From: BP-133 sp040756995
Lineage (GTDB): Bacteria > Actinomycetota > Acidimicrobiia > IMCC26256 > BP-133
Direction of reading: 5' to 3'
Length of the DNA stretch: 64,000 nt
NCBI GenBank assembly: GCA_040756995.1
Contig: JBFLYK010000003.1
Coordinates: 124,001 to 188,000, forward strand
The notes below the pieces were generated by a model. That model did not search any database and had not been told where the DNA came from. It saw nothing but the letters and a program-made list of their open reading frames with translations. The translations under genes and the position numbers were made by a program. This document shows, piece by piece, positions 1 through 9,622 of this stretch. How positions within the stretch are numbered: the first letter of the stretch is position 1; each line of letters opens with the position of its first letter.

Positions 1-154
1 ACGCAACGGCGATCCACGCCCGAGCGCCGAGCCGATGCCGGGCCGGTGGGTTTGTCATGGGTGCGGTCCGGTCATTGGGGAGGTGCGAGCAGTTTCTGCC
101 TCAACACGATCCGCTCAGTGTTACACGCCTGTAATTCGAACGGGCGGAATTCCG

Positions 155-706
155 CTAGCCCGAGCCGATGATCACCACGCAGTCGGCCTCCGCCGCGCCC
201 TCCATGCCGGCGGCGGCCGCCTCATCGAGGATCCCGGCGGTGGCCGGGATCCCGGTCGCCACCACCAGGGCCGTCGCCTCCTGGTCGAGACCCGGCCGGC
301 AGAGGACGACACTGTCGGGCCGCCGGCTGGCGTTGCCCGGCGTCAGCGTGCGGTAGCCGACCACCTTCAGCCGCTCGGACATCGGGCCCGCCTGCTGGTT
401 CTTCCCGCTGCCGTTGAGGACGAGCACGGCCAGGTCTCCCGGCGCCCGGGGGCCGGGCGGCGCCGTGCTGGCGGTGGTGGTGGACGTCTCCGCCGGCCCG
501 ACCGGCGTTCCGGCCGGCGGCGGCTGTCCGCCGGCGGCGACGTCGGTGCTGGCGTCGCTCCACTGCAGCAGCACGATGCCGAGCACCAGGGCGACCGCGA
601 CGAGCCCCGTCCCCCGGGCGAAGGCACCGAGGAAGGACCGGGTGAAGGACCCGGCCGCCGGAGGACGGCGGCGGGAGACCCCGGGCTCGATCGGGTAGTC
701 GGTCAC
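155..706 (-). CDS. VirR-like membrane protein with LytR_C domain
   Basis: A 183-residue protein with a short cytoplasmic N-terminus, one membrane helix at about residues 35-50, a Pro/Thr/Ser-rich linker to about residue 88, and a C-terminal LytR_C-type domain starting at LAVLVLNGSGKNQQAG. The GTG start overlaps the TGA of the upstream DUF3263 gene (GTGA), so the two are probably translationally coupled. The same pair (DUF3263 then a LytR_C protein) occurs in mycobacteria, where the second member is VirR, a cell-envelope protein affecting vesicle release. A role in wall or envelope homeostasis is inferred from that; the catalytic LCP domain of LytR proteins is absent. The stop lies 154 bases from the window edge, and I see no gene in those bases. 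Confidence 0.75.
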   Translation of the reverse strand: MTDYPIEPGVSRRRPPAAGSFTRSFLGAFARGTGLVAVALVLGIVLLQWSDASTDVAAGGQPPPAGTPVGPAETSTTTASTAPPGPRAPGDLAVLVLNGSGKNQQAGPMSERLKVVGYRTLTPGNASRRPDSVVLCRPGLDQEATALVVATGIPATAGILDEAAAAGMEGAAEADCVVIIGSG

Positions 707-960
707 CTCGATTCCGACCCGCCGTACTGCCGGTCGAAGCGGGCCCGCCGGCGGCGGTCCCGGTGGCGGCGCAGGCGCTTGACGACGAGCGGGTCGTAGT
801 CGGCCACGCCGGGCTCGTCGAGGATGTCGTTCAGCAGCTGGTAGTAACGGGAGTCGGACAGCCCGAACCGCTCGCGGATCGCCTGGGCCTTGGTGCCCGG
901 GAGGGCACGCCAGGTCCGCTCGAAGTCGATGATGTCGCGGCTCCGCTGCGAGAGCTCCAT
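703..960 (-). CDS. DUF3263 helix-turn-helix protein
   Basis: An 85-residue basic protein of the DUF3263 type: an N-terminal helical, DNA-binding-like part (IIDFERTWRALPGTKAQAIR, then FGLSDSRYYQLLNDILD) and a very basic C-terminal tail (RRHRDRRRRARF). I chose the internal ATG at 960 because GAGGA sits about 11 bases upstream; a longer frame upstream lacks this signal and adds residues unlike the family. It is followed with a four-base overlap by the VirR-like gene. Its role is unknown; the fold and basic tail suggest a small DNA-binding regulator. Confidence 0.75.
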   Translation of the reverse strand: MELSQRSRDIIDFERTWRALPGTKAQAIRERFGLSDSRYYQLLNDILDEPGVADYDPLVVKRLRRHRDRRRRARFDRQYGGSESR

Positions 961-1310
961 CAAGATTCTGATCCTCGACTGAAGGTAAGGCCAGGTCAAC
1001 GACCTCGCAGCGTGGTCGTAAGCGTTGGCTTTCATCTACCAGGGCCGTTCAGCCAGGAATCCCACCGTGAGCACTGGCACTGGGTGTCGAATTCTTCCAG
1101 CCGCCTCGGGCCGGAAGTCCTGTCAGGGCGTGGTTCCGGGCCCTCGGAAGGTTCACAGGGGCCGGCGGCATGCACGACTACAGCTGGCAGTTCTATTTAG
1201 CTAAATTCGGAGCCATCTATATAAAGAAGTCGCCGGGCTATTTCATGACGAAGCGATGAAGAAGGCTGATTTCGGGCGCGCTCGGACCACGCAGAGGAGT
1301 GCGGGGAGAG
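961..1310. other. 350-base gap without a gene
   Basis: No open frame with a plausible start or codon use is seen here. The stretch next to the tRNA (about 1190-1260) is clearly more AT-rich than its surroundings and may hold the promoter for the DUF3263/VirR pair. I see no clear -35/-10 pair or hairpin. Confidence 0.4.
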
Positions 1311-1384
1311 AGCCCGAGGTGGGATTCGAACCCACGACCTGACGCTTACAAGGCGCCTGCTCTGACCGTCTGAGCTACTCGGGC
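1311..1384 (-). tRNA. tRNA-Thr (anticodon TGT)
   Basis: Cloverleaf on the minus strand: acceptor stem GCCCGAG/CTCGGGC with discriminator T, D arm GCTC..GAGC, anticodon stem GGCGC/GCGTC closing the loop CTTGTAA (anticodon TGT, reading ACA), and T arm GTGGG-TTCGAAT-CCCAC. The CCA end is not encoded. It lies downstream of the sigma-factor gene and its terminator. Confidence 0.95.
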
Positions 1385-1417
1385 GGGCCGCCAGAGGGTA
1401 ACGCGGGCCGAAAAGAC

Positions 1418-1441
1418 GAGAGGCCCCCGGAGGGGCCTCTC
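1418..1441 (-). terminator. Terminator after the sigH-like gene
   Basis: A perfect ten-pair hairpin (GAGAGGCCCC/GGGGCCTCTC, 4-base loop) 31 bases past the stop of the sigma-factor gene. On the minus strand it is followed by GTCTTTT, a short T run, which fits an intrinsic terminator separating sigma-factor transcription from tRNA-Thr. Confidence 0.75.
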
Positions 1442-1471
1442 GATGGTTCGCCGGGGAGCGAAAGTGGAGCG

Positions 1472-2125
1472 CTAGGCGACGTCTTCGGCGGCGGCCCGCT
1501 CCGCCAGGTGGACGTCGAGCTTGCGCTTGATGCGCTGGAGAGCGTTGTCGATCGACTTGACGTGCCGGCCGAGGACCTCGGCGATCTCCTGGTACGACTT
1601 GCCCTCGACGTAGAGCCGCAGGACCTCGACCTCGAGCTTCGAGAGCATCTCGCTCATCATCCGCCGCATGGAGCGCAGATCCTCCATGGAGATGATGAAC
1701 TCGATGGGGTCGATCAGGCCTTTTGCCTCCAGGACCTCCTCGACCGTGCCGCTGCCGTTCTCCTCGCCGGGGCGGGTGCCGGACAGCGACAGGTAGGAGT
1801 TGAGAGGCTGGTGCTTCTGGCGGGTCGCCGTCTTGATGGCGGTGATGATCTGCCGGGTGATGCAGAGCTCGGCGAAGGCCCGGAAAGAGGCCTGCCGGTC
1901 GGGGCGGAAGTCACGCACGGCCTTGAACAGGCCGATCATGCCCTCCTGCTCGATGTCGTCGGAGTCCGCCCCGATCAGGAAGTAGCCGCGGGCCTTGGCC
2001 CGGGTGAAGCGCCGGTAGCGCTGGAGCAGCACGTCCAGGGAGTCGTTGTCGCCCCCCTGGAACCGTGCGACCAACTCGTCGTCACTCAACTCGGCGAGGG
2101 CCGCACTACCGAGCTTCATCGTCAT
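1472..2125 (-). CDS. sigH: SigH-type RNA polymerase sigma-70 factor
   Basis: A 217-residue sigma factor of the SigH (Spo0H-like) type. Region 2 is at about residues 57-105 (DDIEQEGMIGLFKAV then TRQIITAIKTATRQKH), and region 4 is at about 170-205, with the helix-turn-helix SYQEIAEVLGRHVKSIDNAL. The ATG at 2125 is preceded by GGAG about 7 bases upstream; an ATG 39 bases earlier lacks this. The length equals Bacillus SigH (about 218). It lies downstream of cysS and rlmB, as sigH does in Firmicutes. No anti-sigma gene is adjacent. In Acidimicrobiia it may serve stationary phase or general stress; that is inference. Confidence 0.85.
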   Translation of the reverse strand: MTMKLGSAALAELSDDELVARFQGGDNDSLDVLLQRYRRFTRAKARGYFLIGADSDDIEQEGMIGLFKAVRDFRPDRQASFRAFAELCITRQIITAIKTATRQKHQPLNSYLSLSGTRPGEENGSGTVEEVLEAKGLIDPIEFIISMEDLRSMRRMMSEMLSKLEVEVLRLYVEGKSYQEIAEVLGRHVKSIDNALQRIKRKLDVHLAERAAAEDVA

Positions 2126-2353
2126 GGAGCATCTCCTACGGGGATGTGACGGAATGGTGACCACGCAGTGCGGTCGGACTAGTTCTTTGTAAGGGACCCC
2201 CGTAGAAGAGTCAATAGGACGGGGTTAAGACGGCCGCTGATGAGTCTTATTTGTCTCCCGCAAATTCGGACATTTCCCCACAATCTGCCCGTAATGCCCG
2301 GCCGCGATGACTAGTCCTCGGGTGTGAGGCTCGTTCCTGGGCCGATCAGGTGA

Positions 2354-3447
2354 CTAGGCACCCTGCGTGGCGGAAGACCGCCGGCGCCGCGCCACCTCAT
2401 AGGCGGCCAGGCCCGCGGCGGTTGCCACGTTGAGTGAGGAAAGTCGGCCGAGCATCGGGATGCTGACGAGGACGTCGCACCGCTCCCGGGCCAGGCGGGA
2501 CAGCCCGCGGCCCTCGGCGCCCAGCACGAGCACGACCGGCTCGGTGGCCAGATCGAGGGAGAAGAGGTCGCCCGGACCCCGCTCGTCGAGCCCGATCGTC
2601 CACACCCCGGCCCGGCGGGCGCGTTCCAGCGCGGCCGGGATTCCGGGCACCAGGGCGATGGGCAGATGCTCGACCGCCCCGGCGGCGGCCTTGGTCACCG
2701 CCGGCGTGACGTGCACCGACCGGCGCCGCGGAAGGAGAACGCCGGTGGCGCCGGCACCCTCGGCCGTCCGCAGGATCGCCCCGAGGTTGCGGGGGTCGGT
2801 CACACCGTCGAGGGCGAGGACGAAGGCGTTGGGATCGGCCAGCAGCTCGTCGTCGACGGCCACCGGGAGCGGGTCGCCCCGGGCGATCACACCCTGGGCG
2901 GCGTCCGTTCGGCTCAGCTGGTCGATCTTCGGCGTCATGCGGACGGGCGCCCCGGCCCGCTCGGCCAGCCGGATGATCTCGTCGAGGACGGGCGCCGGCT
3001 CGAGCGCACCGTCCATCCACACTTCCCGGATACGCCGCCTCCCCGCCAGCAGCGCCTCCCGGACCGCCCGCCGTCCTTCGATCTGCTCGCCGCCGATGCC
3101 CTTCTCACCCGCTGGCTTCCGCTCCCCCGGCGGCGGCCGGTCGCCGGGAAGTCCTCGGCCCGCGCCACCCACCCGGAACTTCTCAGCCCCCCTGAACCGC
3201 TCAGGCCCTCCGCTGCGCCGGGCGGGAGAAGGAGAGTCGGACCCGGCGGCGCCCGCCGCGCCCCGACGTGTCGGAGGGATGGGGGTGGGACCGGCTCGCC
3301 CCGTACCGGCCCGGCCGCCGGCGCCCCGGCCAGCCGGTTCCGCGGAACCGCGTCCGGCCGCCCCTCGCTTGCCGGCCGCACCCTTGCGGTCTGAAGCTCC
3401 GCCGCGGGACTTCCCGCCCCGCTTCCCGGGCTGGTCGCGCTTCGGGC

Positions 3448-3451
<4 letters not shown>
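2354..3451 (-). CDS. rlmB: 23S rRNA 2'-O-methyltransferase RlmB (SpoU family)
   Basis: A 365-residue SPOUT methyltransferase that 2'-O-methylates a guanosine in domain V of 23S rRNA (G2251 in E. coli). The substrate-binding domain starts near EQIEGRRAVREALLAGRR. The SpoU motifs follow: TDPRNLGAILRTAEGAGATG, VLVLGAEGRGLSRLAR and the knotted SAM site IPMLGRLSSLNVATAAGLAA. The GTG start overlaps the cysS TGA (GTGA). The first ~120 residues are a Gly/Pro/Lys/Arg-rich, apparently disordered extension absent from the 243-residue E. coli enzyme; similar tails are common in actinobacterial RlmB. Confidence 0.92.
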
Positions 3452-4830
<1,379 letters not shown>

Positions 4831-4872
4831 CCAGTTCAGGCTACCGGGACCGACCCCGGCAGCCTGAGTGGA

Positions 4873-5358
4873 TTACTTGCCTACGAGCGCCTCGTCGAGC
4901 TTCGCCTCGGCTTCCTCTTCGGTGACGCCGATGGCGAAGGTCAGCTCGGATACGAGGATTTGCCGGGCCTTGGTCAGCATGCGCTTCTCGCCCGCCGACA
5001 GTCCCTTGTCCTTGTCGCGGATCGACAGGTTCCGGACGACCTCGGCGACCTGATAGATGTCGCCGCTCTTCAGCTTCTCCACATGGTTCTTGAACCGCCG
5101 AGACCAGTTGGTCGGCATTCGCGCTTCCTTCTTCCGAAGGACGGCGAACACCTCCTCGACCTCTTCGTCGTTGATGACTTCGCGGAGCCCGACTTCTTCG
5201 ACATTGTCGGCCGGGACCATGAGGGTGAGGTCACCGTATGCCAGCTTGAGCACGAGGTAATCCCGTGTCTCTCCGAAGACTTCTCGCTTCTCGCGACGCT
5301 CGACGATGGCGGCGCCATGGTGCGGATAAACGACCTTGTCGCCAACGTCAAACAGCAT
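4873..5358 (-). CDS. carD: CarD-family RNA polymerase-binding regulator
   Basis: A 161-residue CarD protein. The N-terminal RNA-polymerase-interacting domain (MLFDVGDKVVYPHHGAA, then YLVLKLAYGDLTLMVPADN) contacts the RNAP beta subunit. The helical C-terminal domain (MPTNWSRRFKNHVEKLKSGD) binds upstream DNA of open promoter complexes; the conserved W of that segment is present. I chose the ATG at 5358, with GGGAGAG just upstream, rather than an earlier ATG that adds 13 non-family residues. CarD stabilises open complexes at rRNA and other housekeeping promoters and is usually essential in actinobacteria. It is the first gene before cysS. Confidence 0.93.
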   Translation of the reverse strand: MLFDVGDKVVYPHHGAAIVERREKREVFGETRDYLVLKLAYGDLTLMVPADNVEEVGLREVINDEEVEEVFAVLRKKEARMPTNWSRRFKNHVEKLKSGDIYQVAEVVRNLSIRDKDKGLSAGEKRMLTKARQILVSELTFAIGVTEEEAEAKLDEALVGK

Positions 5359-5561
5359 GCGCACTCTCCCAGGTGGCCCAATCTGGGGCTCCATCAAGGG
5401 TACGGCAGGAACCGCACCTGAACAACTTGAACAAGCACCCGTTTAATTGCGTGGACATTCCCGACATTCCCGGCAGCGGCGGCGAGGGAAAACACGAAGG
5501 GTGACTCTATGTATACCCAACGTCGCCAGGGTCACGCTTCGCAAATTTCCGACAAAGCCCC

Positions 5562-6296
5562 TTAATCGAGCAGGAAGGCCAAGCAGCGGCGCCAGGCGTC
5601 GGCGGCGTCGTCGGGACGGTGGACGGGCCGGTCCGGATCATGGGCGAAGGCGTGGTCGGCCCCCCGGTAGACCACGACCTTGTGATCGCGCTTCCCGGCC
5701 CAGGCGTTGCGCAGGGCCTCGATGTCGGCCGGAGGGATGAGGGCGTCGATCTCGCCGAAGATGGCCAGGGTGGGGCAGGCGTCGGCCACCACCTCGAGGG
5801 CGTCGCGCTGCCCGCCGCCCTCCCACATCGACGGCGTGCGCACCATCCCGTAGAAGGCCACCGCCCGTTCGAAGCGGCCGGTGGCGGCGGCCTTCAGGGC
5901 GTACGAGCCGCCCATGCAGAAGCCCATCACGGCCACGCGGCCGACGTTGTCGGCGGCGGCCAGGTGATCGGCGGCCTCGGCCAGGTCCTCGAGCACGACC
6001 TCGTCGTGGAGCTCGCCGGCCCGGGCCCGCCGGGCGTCGATGTCGAGCGATCCGCCGGGCGGGATGAGCCGGGCGAACGTCTCGGGGGCGCACACCGCCA
6101 GGCCGTGGGTGGCCAGCCGCCGGCAGATGTCCTCCATCAATGGCCGGAGGCCGAAGATGTCGGGCACGAGCACGACGCCACCGAGCGCCTCGCCATCGGG
6201 GCGGGCGTGGTAGGCCGGGACGAGCGTGCCCTCGACGTCGAGGGTGATGTGGTCGACCGTGGCCTTCTGCGGCCCTTCCTCGAGCATGTATCCCAT
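5562..6296 (-). CDS. Dienelactone hydrolase family protein
   Basis: A 244-residue alpha/beta hydrolase of the dienelactone hydrolase family, with a Cys nucleophile in GFCMGGS (C127) and probable acid and base D184 (GEIDALIP) and H215 (GADHAFAHD). Length and triad order fit carboxymethylenebutenolidase. The substrate cannot be told from sequence; many members act on lactones or esters outside chloroaromatic pathways. It lies 9 bases downstream of disA on the same strand and may be co-transcribed with it. Confidence 0.85.
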   Translation of the reverse strand: MGYMLEEGPQKATVDHITLDVEGTLVPAYHARPDGEALGGVVLVPDIFGLRPLMEDICRRLATHGLAVCAPETFARLIPPGGSLDIDARRARAGELHDEVVLEDLAEAADHLAAADNVGRVAVMGFCMGGSYALKAAATGRFERAVAFYGMVRTPSMWEGGGQRDALEVVADACPTLAIFGEIDALIPPADIEALRNAWAGKRDHKVVVYRGADHAFAHDPDRPVHRPDDAADAWRRCLAFLLD

Positions 6297-6305
6297 GCTG
6301 CGGGA

Positions 6306-7376
6306 CTATACGTACCGATCGAGGATCGAGGTTTCGGCCAGGCGGGAGAGGCCTTCCTTGATCGCCCGGGCCCGGGTCTCGCCCACGCCTTCGACGTCGT
6401 CGAGGTCCTTCATGGAGGCCCGCATGATCTTCTGCAGGTTGTGGAAGCGGGCCACGACCCGGTCGGCCACGATCTCCGGCAGCCGGGGGATCTTGTGCAG
6501 GAGCCGGTAGCCGTGGGGCTGCAGCGACCAGTCGAGCCCCGTCCCCTGCGGCAGGTGCAGGACGGCCGCCACCTCCTTGAGATCGAGCAGCTCGTCGGTG
6601 GTGAGCTGGGCCAGGCGCTTCATCACCTCGTCGAGCTCCCAGTCGGGGGAAGCGACGAAGTAGTCCTTGGCCACGAGGCGGCGGTCGTCCTCCACGCCGC
6701 CCATGAGCTCCTCGAGCTGGAGGAGGACGAGGCGGCCCTCCGAGCCGAGCTCGATGATGTACTCCTCGATCTCGTCGGAGATGCGCCGCACCATCTCCGC
6801 CCGCTGGAGCACGGTGACGGCGTCGCGCACGGTCACGAGGTCCTCCACCTCGAGGGCGGACAGCGAGCCGGAGACGGCGTCGAGCCGGTCCTTGTAGCGC
6901 TCCAGCGTCTGCAGCGCCTGATTGGCCTTGGCCAGCACCCGGGGGATCGGCTCCAGCGTGTACTTCTGGTCGTCGCGGTAGATCGTGACGACCGACATGG
7001 CCTCGGACACCGAGATCACCGGCACGTCGATCTGGCGGGCCACCCGTTCGGCGGTGCGGTGCCGGGTACCCGTCTCCGACGTCGGGATGTTGGGGTCGGG
7101 GACGAGGTGCACGTTTCCCCGGGCCACCCGGGAGCAGTCGGCGGCGAGGATCAGCGCGCCGTCCATCTTGGCCAGCTCCGACAGCCGCTGGGGCGTGAAC
7201 TCGGCGTCGAGGAGAAAGCCGCCGGAGCACACCGACAGCACCTCCGGACCGTCGCCGACGACGATCAGGGCGCCCTTGTTGGCCTGGAGGATGCGATCGA
7301 TACCGTCACGCAGCGGAGTGCCCGGCGCCACCATTCGCAATGCTTCGAGCAGCGCCTCCGAGCGGCGCATCGGCAC
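6306..7376 (-). CDS. disA: DNA integrity scanning diadenylate cyclase DisA
   Basis: A 356-residue DisA that converts two ATP into c-di-AMP. The N-terminal DAC domain has the signature DGA (D72-A74, KMDGALILAAD) and RHR (R105-R107, ETGTRHRTAER). A linker of long helices follows (about 145-290), and then a C-terminal helix-hairpin-helix DNA-binding domain (MKDLDDVEGVGETRARAIKE), the part that senses branched DNA. Both catalytic motifs are intact, so it should be active. radA, often directly upstream, is not present. The next gene downstream is a hydrolase. Confidence 0.95.
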   Translation of the reverse strand: MPMRRSEALLEALRMVAPGTPLRDGIDRILQANKGALIVVGDGPEVLSVCSGGFLLDAEFTPQRLSELAKMDGALILAADCSRVARGNVHLVPDPNIPTSETGTRHRTAERVARQIDVPVISVSEAMSVVTIYRDDQKYTLEPIPRVLAKANQALQTLERYKDRLDAVSGSLSALEVEDLVTVRDAVTVLQRAEMVRRISDEIEEYIIELGSEGRLVLLQLEELMGGVEDDRRLVAKDYFVASPDWELDEVMKRLAQLTTDELLDLKEVAAVLHLPQGTGLDWSLQPHGYRLLHKIPRLPEIVADRVVARFHNLQKIMRASMKDLDDVEGVGETRARAIKEGLSRLAETSILDRYV

Positions 7377-7488
7377 AGGCGGCTCCCCCTCGGACAGTGG
7401 ATGCCGGGCCCCGTCTCGTTGGGCCTTCAGCGTCTCCGAGGGTAGCGCAGGGACACCCGTTCGGGGGAGAGCCCGGCCCCCGCCCGGA

Positions 7489-8250
7489 TCAGCTTTGCCG
7501 AGTTCGTCGGCGCAGCCGGAGGAGCACGATCAGGCCGGTCAACAGCGCCACCGCCAGCAGTACCGGCCGAGTCCGATCGCTGGTCTCCGACGAGACGTCG
7601 ACCGTCACGGGCGCCCCCGGCCGGACCTCGAACTCCTCGGCCTCCCGCCCGGGGAGCTCCACGACCAGCCGGACATGGAGCCCGTCCGCCGCCCGCTGCG
7701 CCAGGAGCTCCTCCACGCGGCCCGGATCGACGCCGGCGGCGCGCAGCCGCCCGGCCAGGTCCGGCGTGTTGGCGAAGCCGGTGGCCGCTTCGGCCTCCGG
7801 GCCGAGGTCGGCGGTGCCGCGCAGCCGGTAGGTCGCCCTGGTGAACGACCGGCGCCGGTCGAGCCGGAAGTCCCGCAGCGGCCCGGCCGGCCCGGCCAGC
7901 TCGGCGAGGACCACAGCGAAATCGCCGGGGCGGGAGAACGCCTTGCTCACTTCGACCCGGGCCCCGCCCTCCTCCGTCCGCCGGACGGGAGAGATCTCCC
8001 AACCCGCCGCGTGGAGGTCGGACGTCTGCGCCCCCTCGCCGACGGCGCCCCCGAGCAGGGCCACCGCCTCCCGGTCGAGCGCGAACCGGGCAGTGACCGT
8101 GCCGCCCCGCCCGGTCACGCGGGCCTCCACCGTGGCGTCGACGCGGCAGCCGCCGAGGACCACGAGCGCGACGAGGACGGTGGCGACGACGAGCGGGCGG
8201 CGTAGCACGAGCGAGAGGGTACGAGGTCCCGGCCATTTGTAATTGTCCAT
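7489..8250 (-). CDS. LppM-like lipoprotein with C-terminal membrane anchor
   Basis: A 253-residue exported protein: signal peptide (RRPLVVATVLVALVVLGGC) with lipobox VLGGC, a beta-rich domain to about residue 215, and a C-terminal helix (RPVLLAVALLTGLIVLLRL) followed by a basic tail. This architecture, lipoprotein plus C-terminal anchor, recalls LppM/DUF3153 proteins of actinobacteria; I am not certain of the family. The start is uncertain: the ATG at 8250 has no clear Shine-Dalgarno sequence, and an in-frame GTG 45 bases inside is an alternative. It is divergent from the ABC substrate-binding gene, with 82 bases between them. Confidence 0.6.
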   Translation of the reverse strand: MDNYKWPGPRTLSLVLRRPLVVATVLVALVVLGGCRVDATVEARVTGRGGTVTARFALDREAVALLGGAVGEGAQTSDLHAAGWEISPVRRTEEGGARVEVSKAFSRPGDFAVVLAELAGPAGPLRDFRLDRRRSFTRATYRLRGTADLGPEAEAATGFANTPDLAGRLRAAGVDPGRVEELLAQRAADGLHVRLVVELPGREAEEFEVRPGAPVTVDVSSETSDRTRPVLLAVALLTGLIVLLRLRRRTRQS

Positions 8251-8332
8251 AAAGCCCGCCGGGCGGATTCCTTTCGGCGGCAGAGGCTCCCCCTTACGTT
8301 CACCTGACCGTTTCGAAGGGGGAGGAACCACA

Positions 8333-9592
8333 GTGCACCTCAGGGAACGCCGAATGACCCGGCTTCTGGCCGTGGTGTTCACCGCCGCCGCGCTGATCGG
8401 CGCGGGTTGCGGAGACGACGACGAAGGGAACGGGCAGCAGACCAGCGGAGGGGAGACGGGCGCCAACTCCTCGGAGCCGATCGTGATCGCCGGGCTCGAG
8501 GGTGAGGTGGCCGAGGGCGGGCCCGACTTCACCAAGGGCATGCAGATCGCCGCCGACCAGATCAACGCCGCCGGAGGCGTGGAGGGTCGCAAGATCGAGG
8601 TCCGGATCACCAAGACCGGCGGCACACCGGAAGGGGCCGCCTCCGCCTACCGTTCGGCCGGATCCGACTCCGCCGTCCTCGGGTCGTTCCTCGGCGCCTC
8701 CGGGGCTCTGGCGATCCGCGAACAGAGCACCACCGTCAAGCTGCCGATCATCACCGCCAGCGGCAACGACAAGGTCGACCGCCCGGCGGCGCCCTACGTC
8801 TTCAACAATGCCCCGACCTCGGAGCTCGTGACCTCGTCGCTCCGGTACGCGGTCGAGAACTTCGGGGCCAAGAAGGTGGCGGCCATCCACTACGAGACCG
8901 ACTTCTCGTCCCAGATTCCCGATGCGCTGAGGAACGGCTGTCAGCGGCTCGGCTGTCAGGTCGTGGCCATCGAGAAGGGCTCGGCCACCTCGGCCGTCGA
9001 CGCCCTGGTGCCGCAGCTGACGAAGATGCGCAACGCCAACCCCGACGTCTACTACATCGAGACCCTCAACCCGGCGGCCATCGCCGCCGCCCGCCAGCTC
9101 AAGCTCAACAAGCCGATCATCGCCGAACAGTGGCTGACGGTCCCGCCGCTGGCCCAGGCCTGCGGCGCGGCCTGCGAGGGCGTCGTCTTCGGCGGCCACA
9201 AGTGCCGGGCGCCGGAGCTCCTGGAGGCCAGCGACCCGCTGAAGAAGCACTGCGACGACTACATCGCCGCCTTCCAGCAGAAGTTCCCCAACGAGCCGTT
9301 CGCCCTCTTCAGCATCTACGGGCACGACGCGGTGCGGACCTTCGCCGAGGCGGCCAAGCGGGTCCTCACGAAGGGCGACGACCTGACCCGGGACAGCCTG
9401 GTCAAGGCCATGGAGACCTTTGACGGCAACGGCTTCCTCACCTCCCACGGCTACATCAAGACGGCGGCCGACAACCACCGGCTGACGGGCACGTGGAAGG
9501 AGGCCTACCTCAACCTGACCGTCGAGGCCGAGGGCCAGAACGTGAAGTGGGTGCTGGCGCCGAAGGCCCAGGCCACGGGCGCCGAGGCCTGA
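8333..9592 (+). CDS. Branched-chain-type ABC transporter substrate-binding lipoprotein
   Basis: A 419-residue periplasmic binding protein (Peripla_BP_6, LivJ-like): signal peptide with lipobox LIGAGC, then a two-lobed domain from EPIVIAGLEGEVAEGGPDF to the C-terminus. I chose GTG at 8333 because GGAGG is 7 bases upstream; an earlier in-frame ATG at 8243 has no such signal. It is the first gene of a plus-strand cluster with fused permeases, LivF and an acyl-CoA synthetase, so the ligand may be a small carboxylate or amide rather than an amino acid. That is inference from context. Confidence 0.88.
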   Translation: MHLRERRMTRLLAVVFTAAALIGAGCGDDDEGNGQQTSGGETGANSSEPIVIAGLEGEVAEGGPDFTKGMQIAADQINAAGGVEGRKIEVRITKTGGTPEGAASAYRSAGSDSAVLGSFLGASGALAIREQSTTVKLPIITASGNDKVDRPAAPYVFNNAPTSELVTSSLRYAVENFGAKKVAAIHYETDFSSQIPDALRNGCQRLGCQVVAIEKGSATSAVDALVPQLTKMRNANPDVYYIETLNPAAIAAARQLKLNKPIIAEQWLTVPPLAQACGAACEGVVFGGHKCRAPELLEASDPLKKHCDDYIAAFQQKFPNEPFALFSIYGHDAVRTFAEAAKRVLTKGDDLTRDSLVKAMETFDGNGFLTSHGYIKTAADNHRLTGTWKEAYLNLTVEAEGQNVKWVLAPKAQATGAEA

Positions 9593-9622
9593 TCCACCGG
9601 CGACGCAGGCGACGGGGCGTAG

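Noticed and set aside
139..163. Hairpin-like sequence around CGGGCGGAATTCCG at the end of the VirR-like gene
   Set aside because: It overlaps the stop codon, the pairing is broken, and no T run follows.
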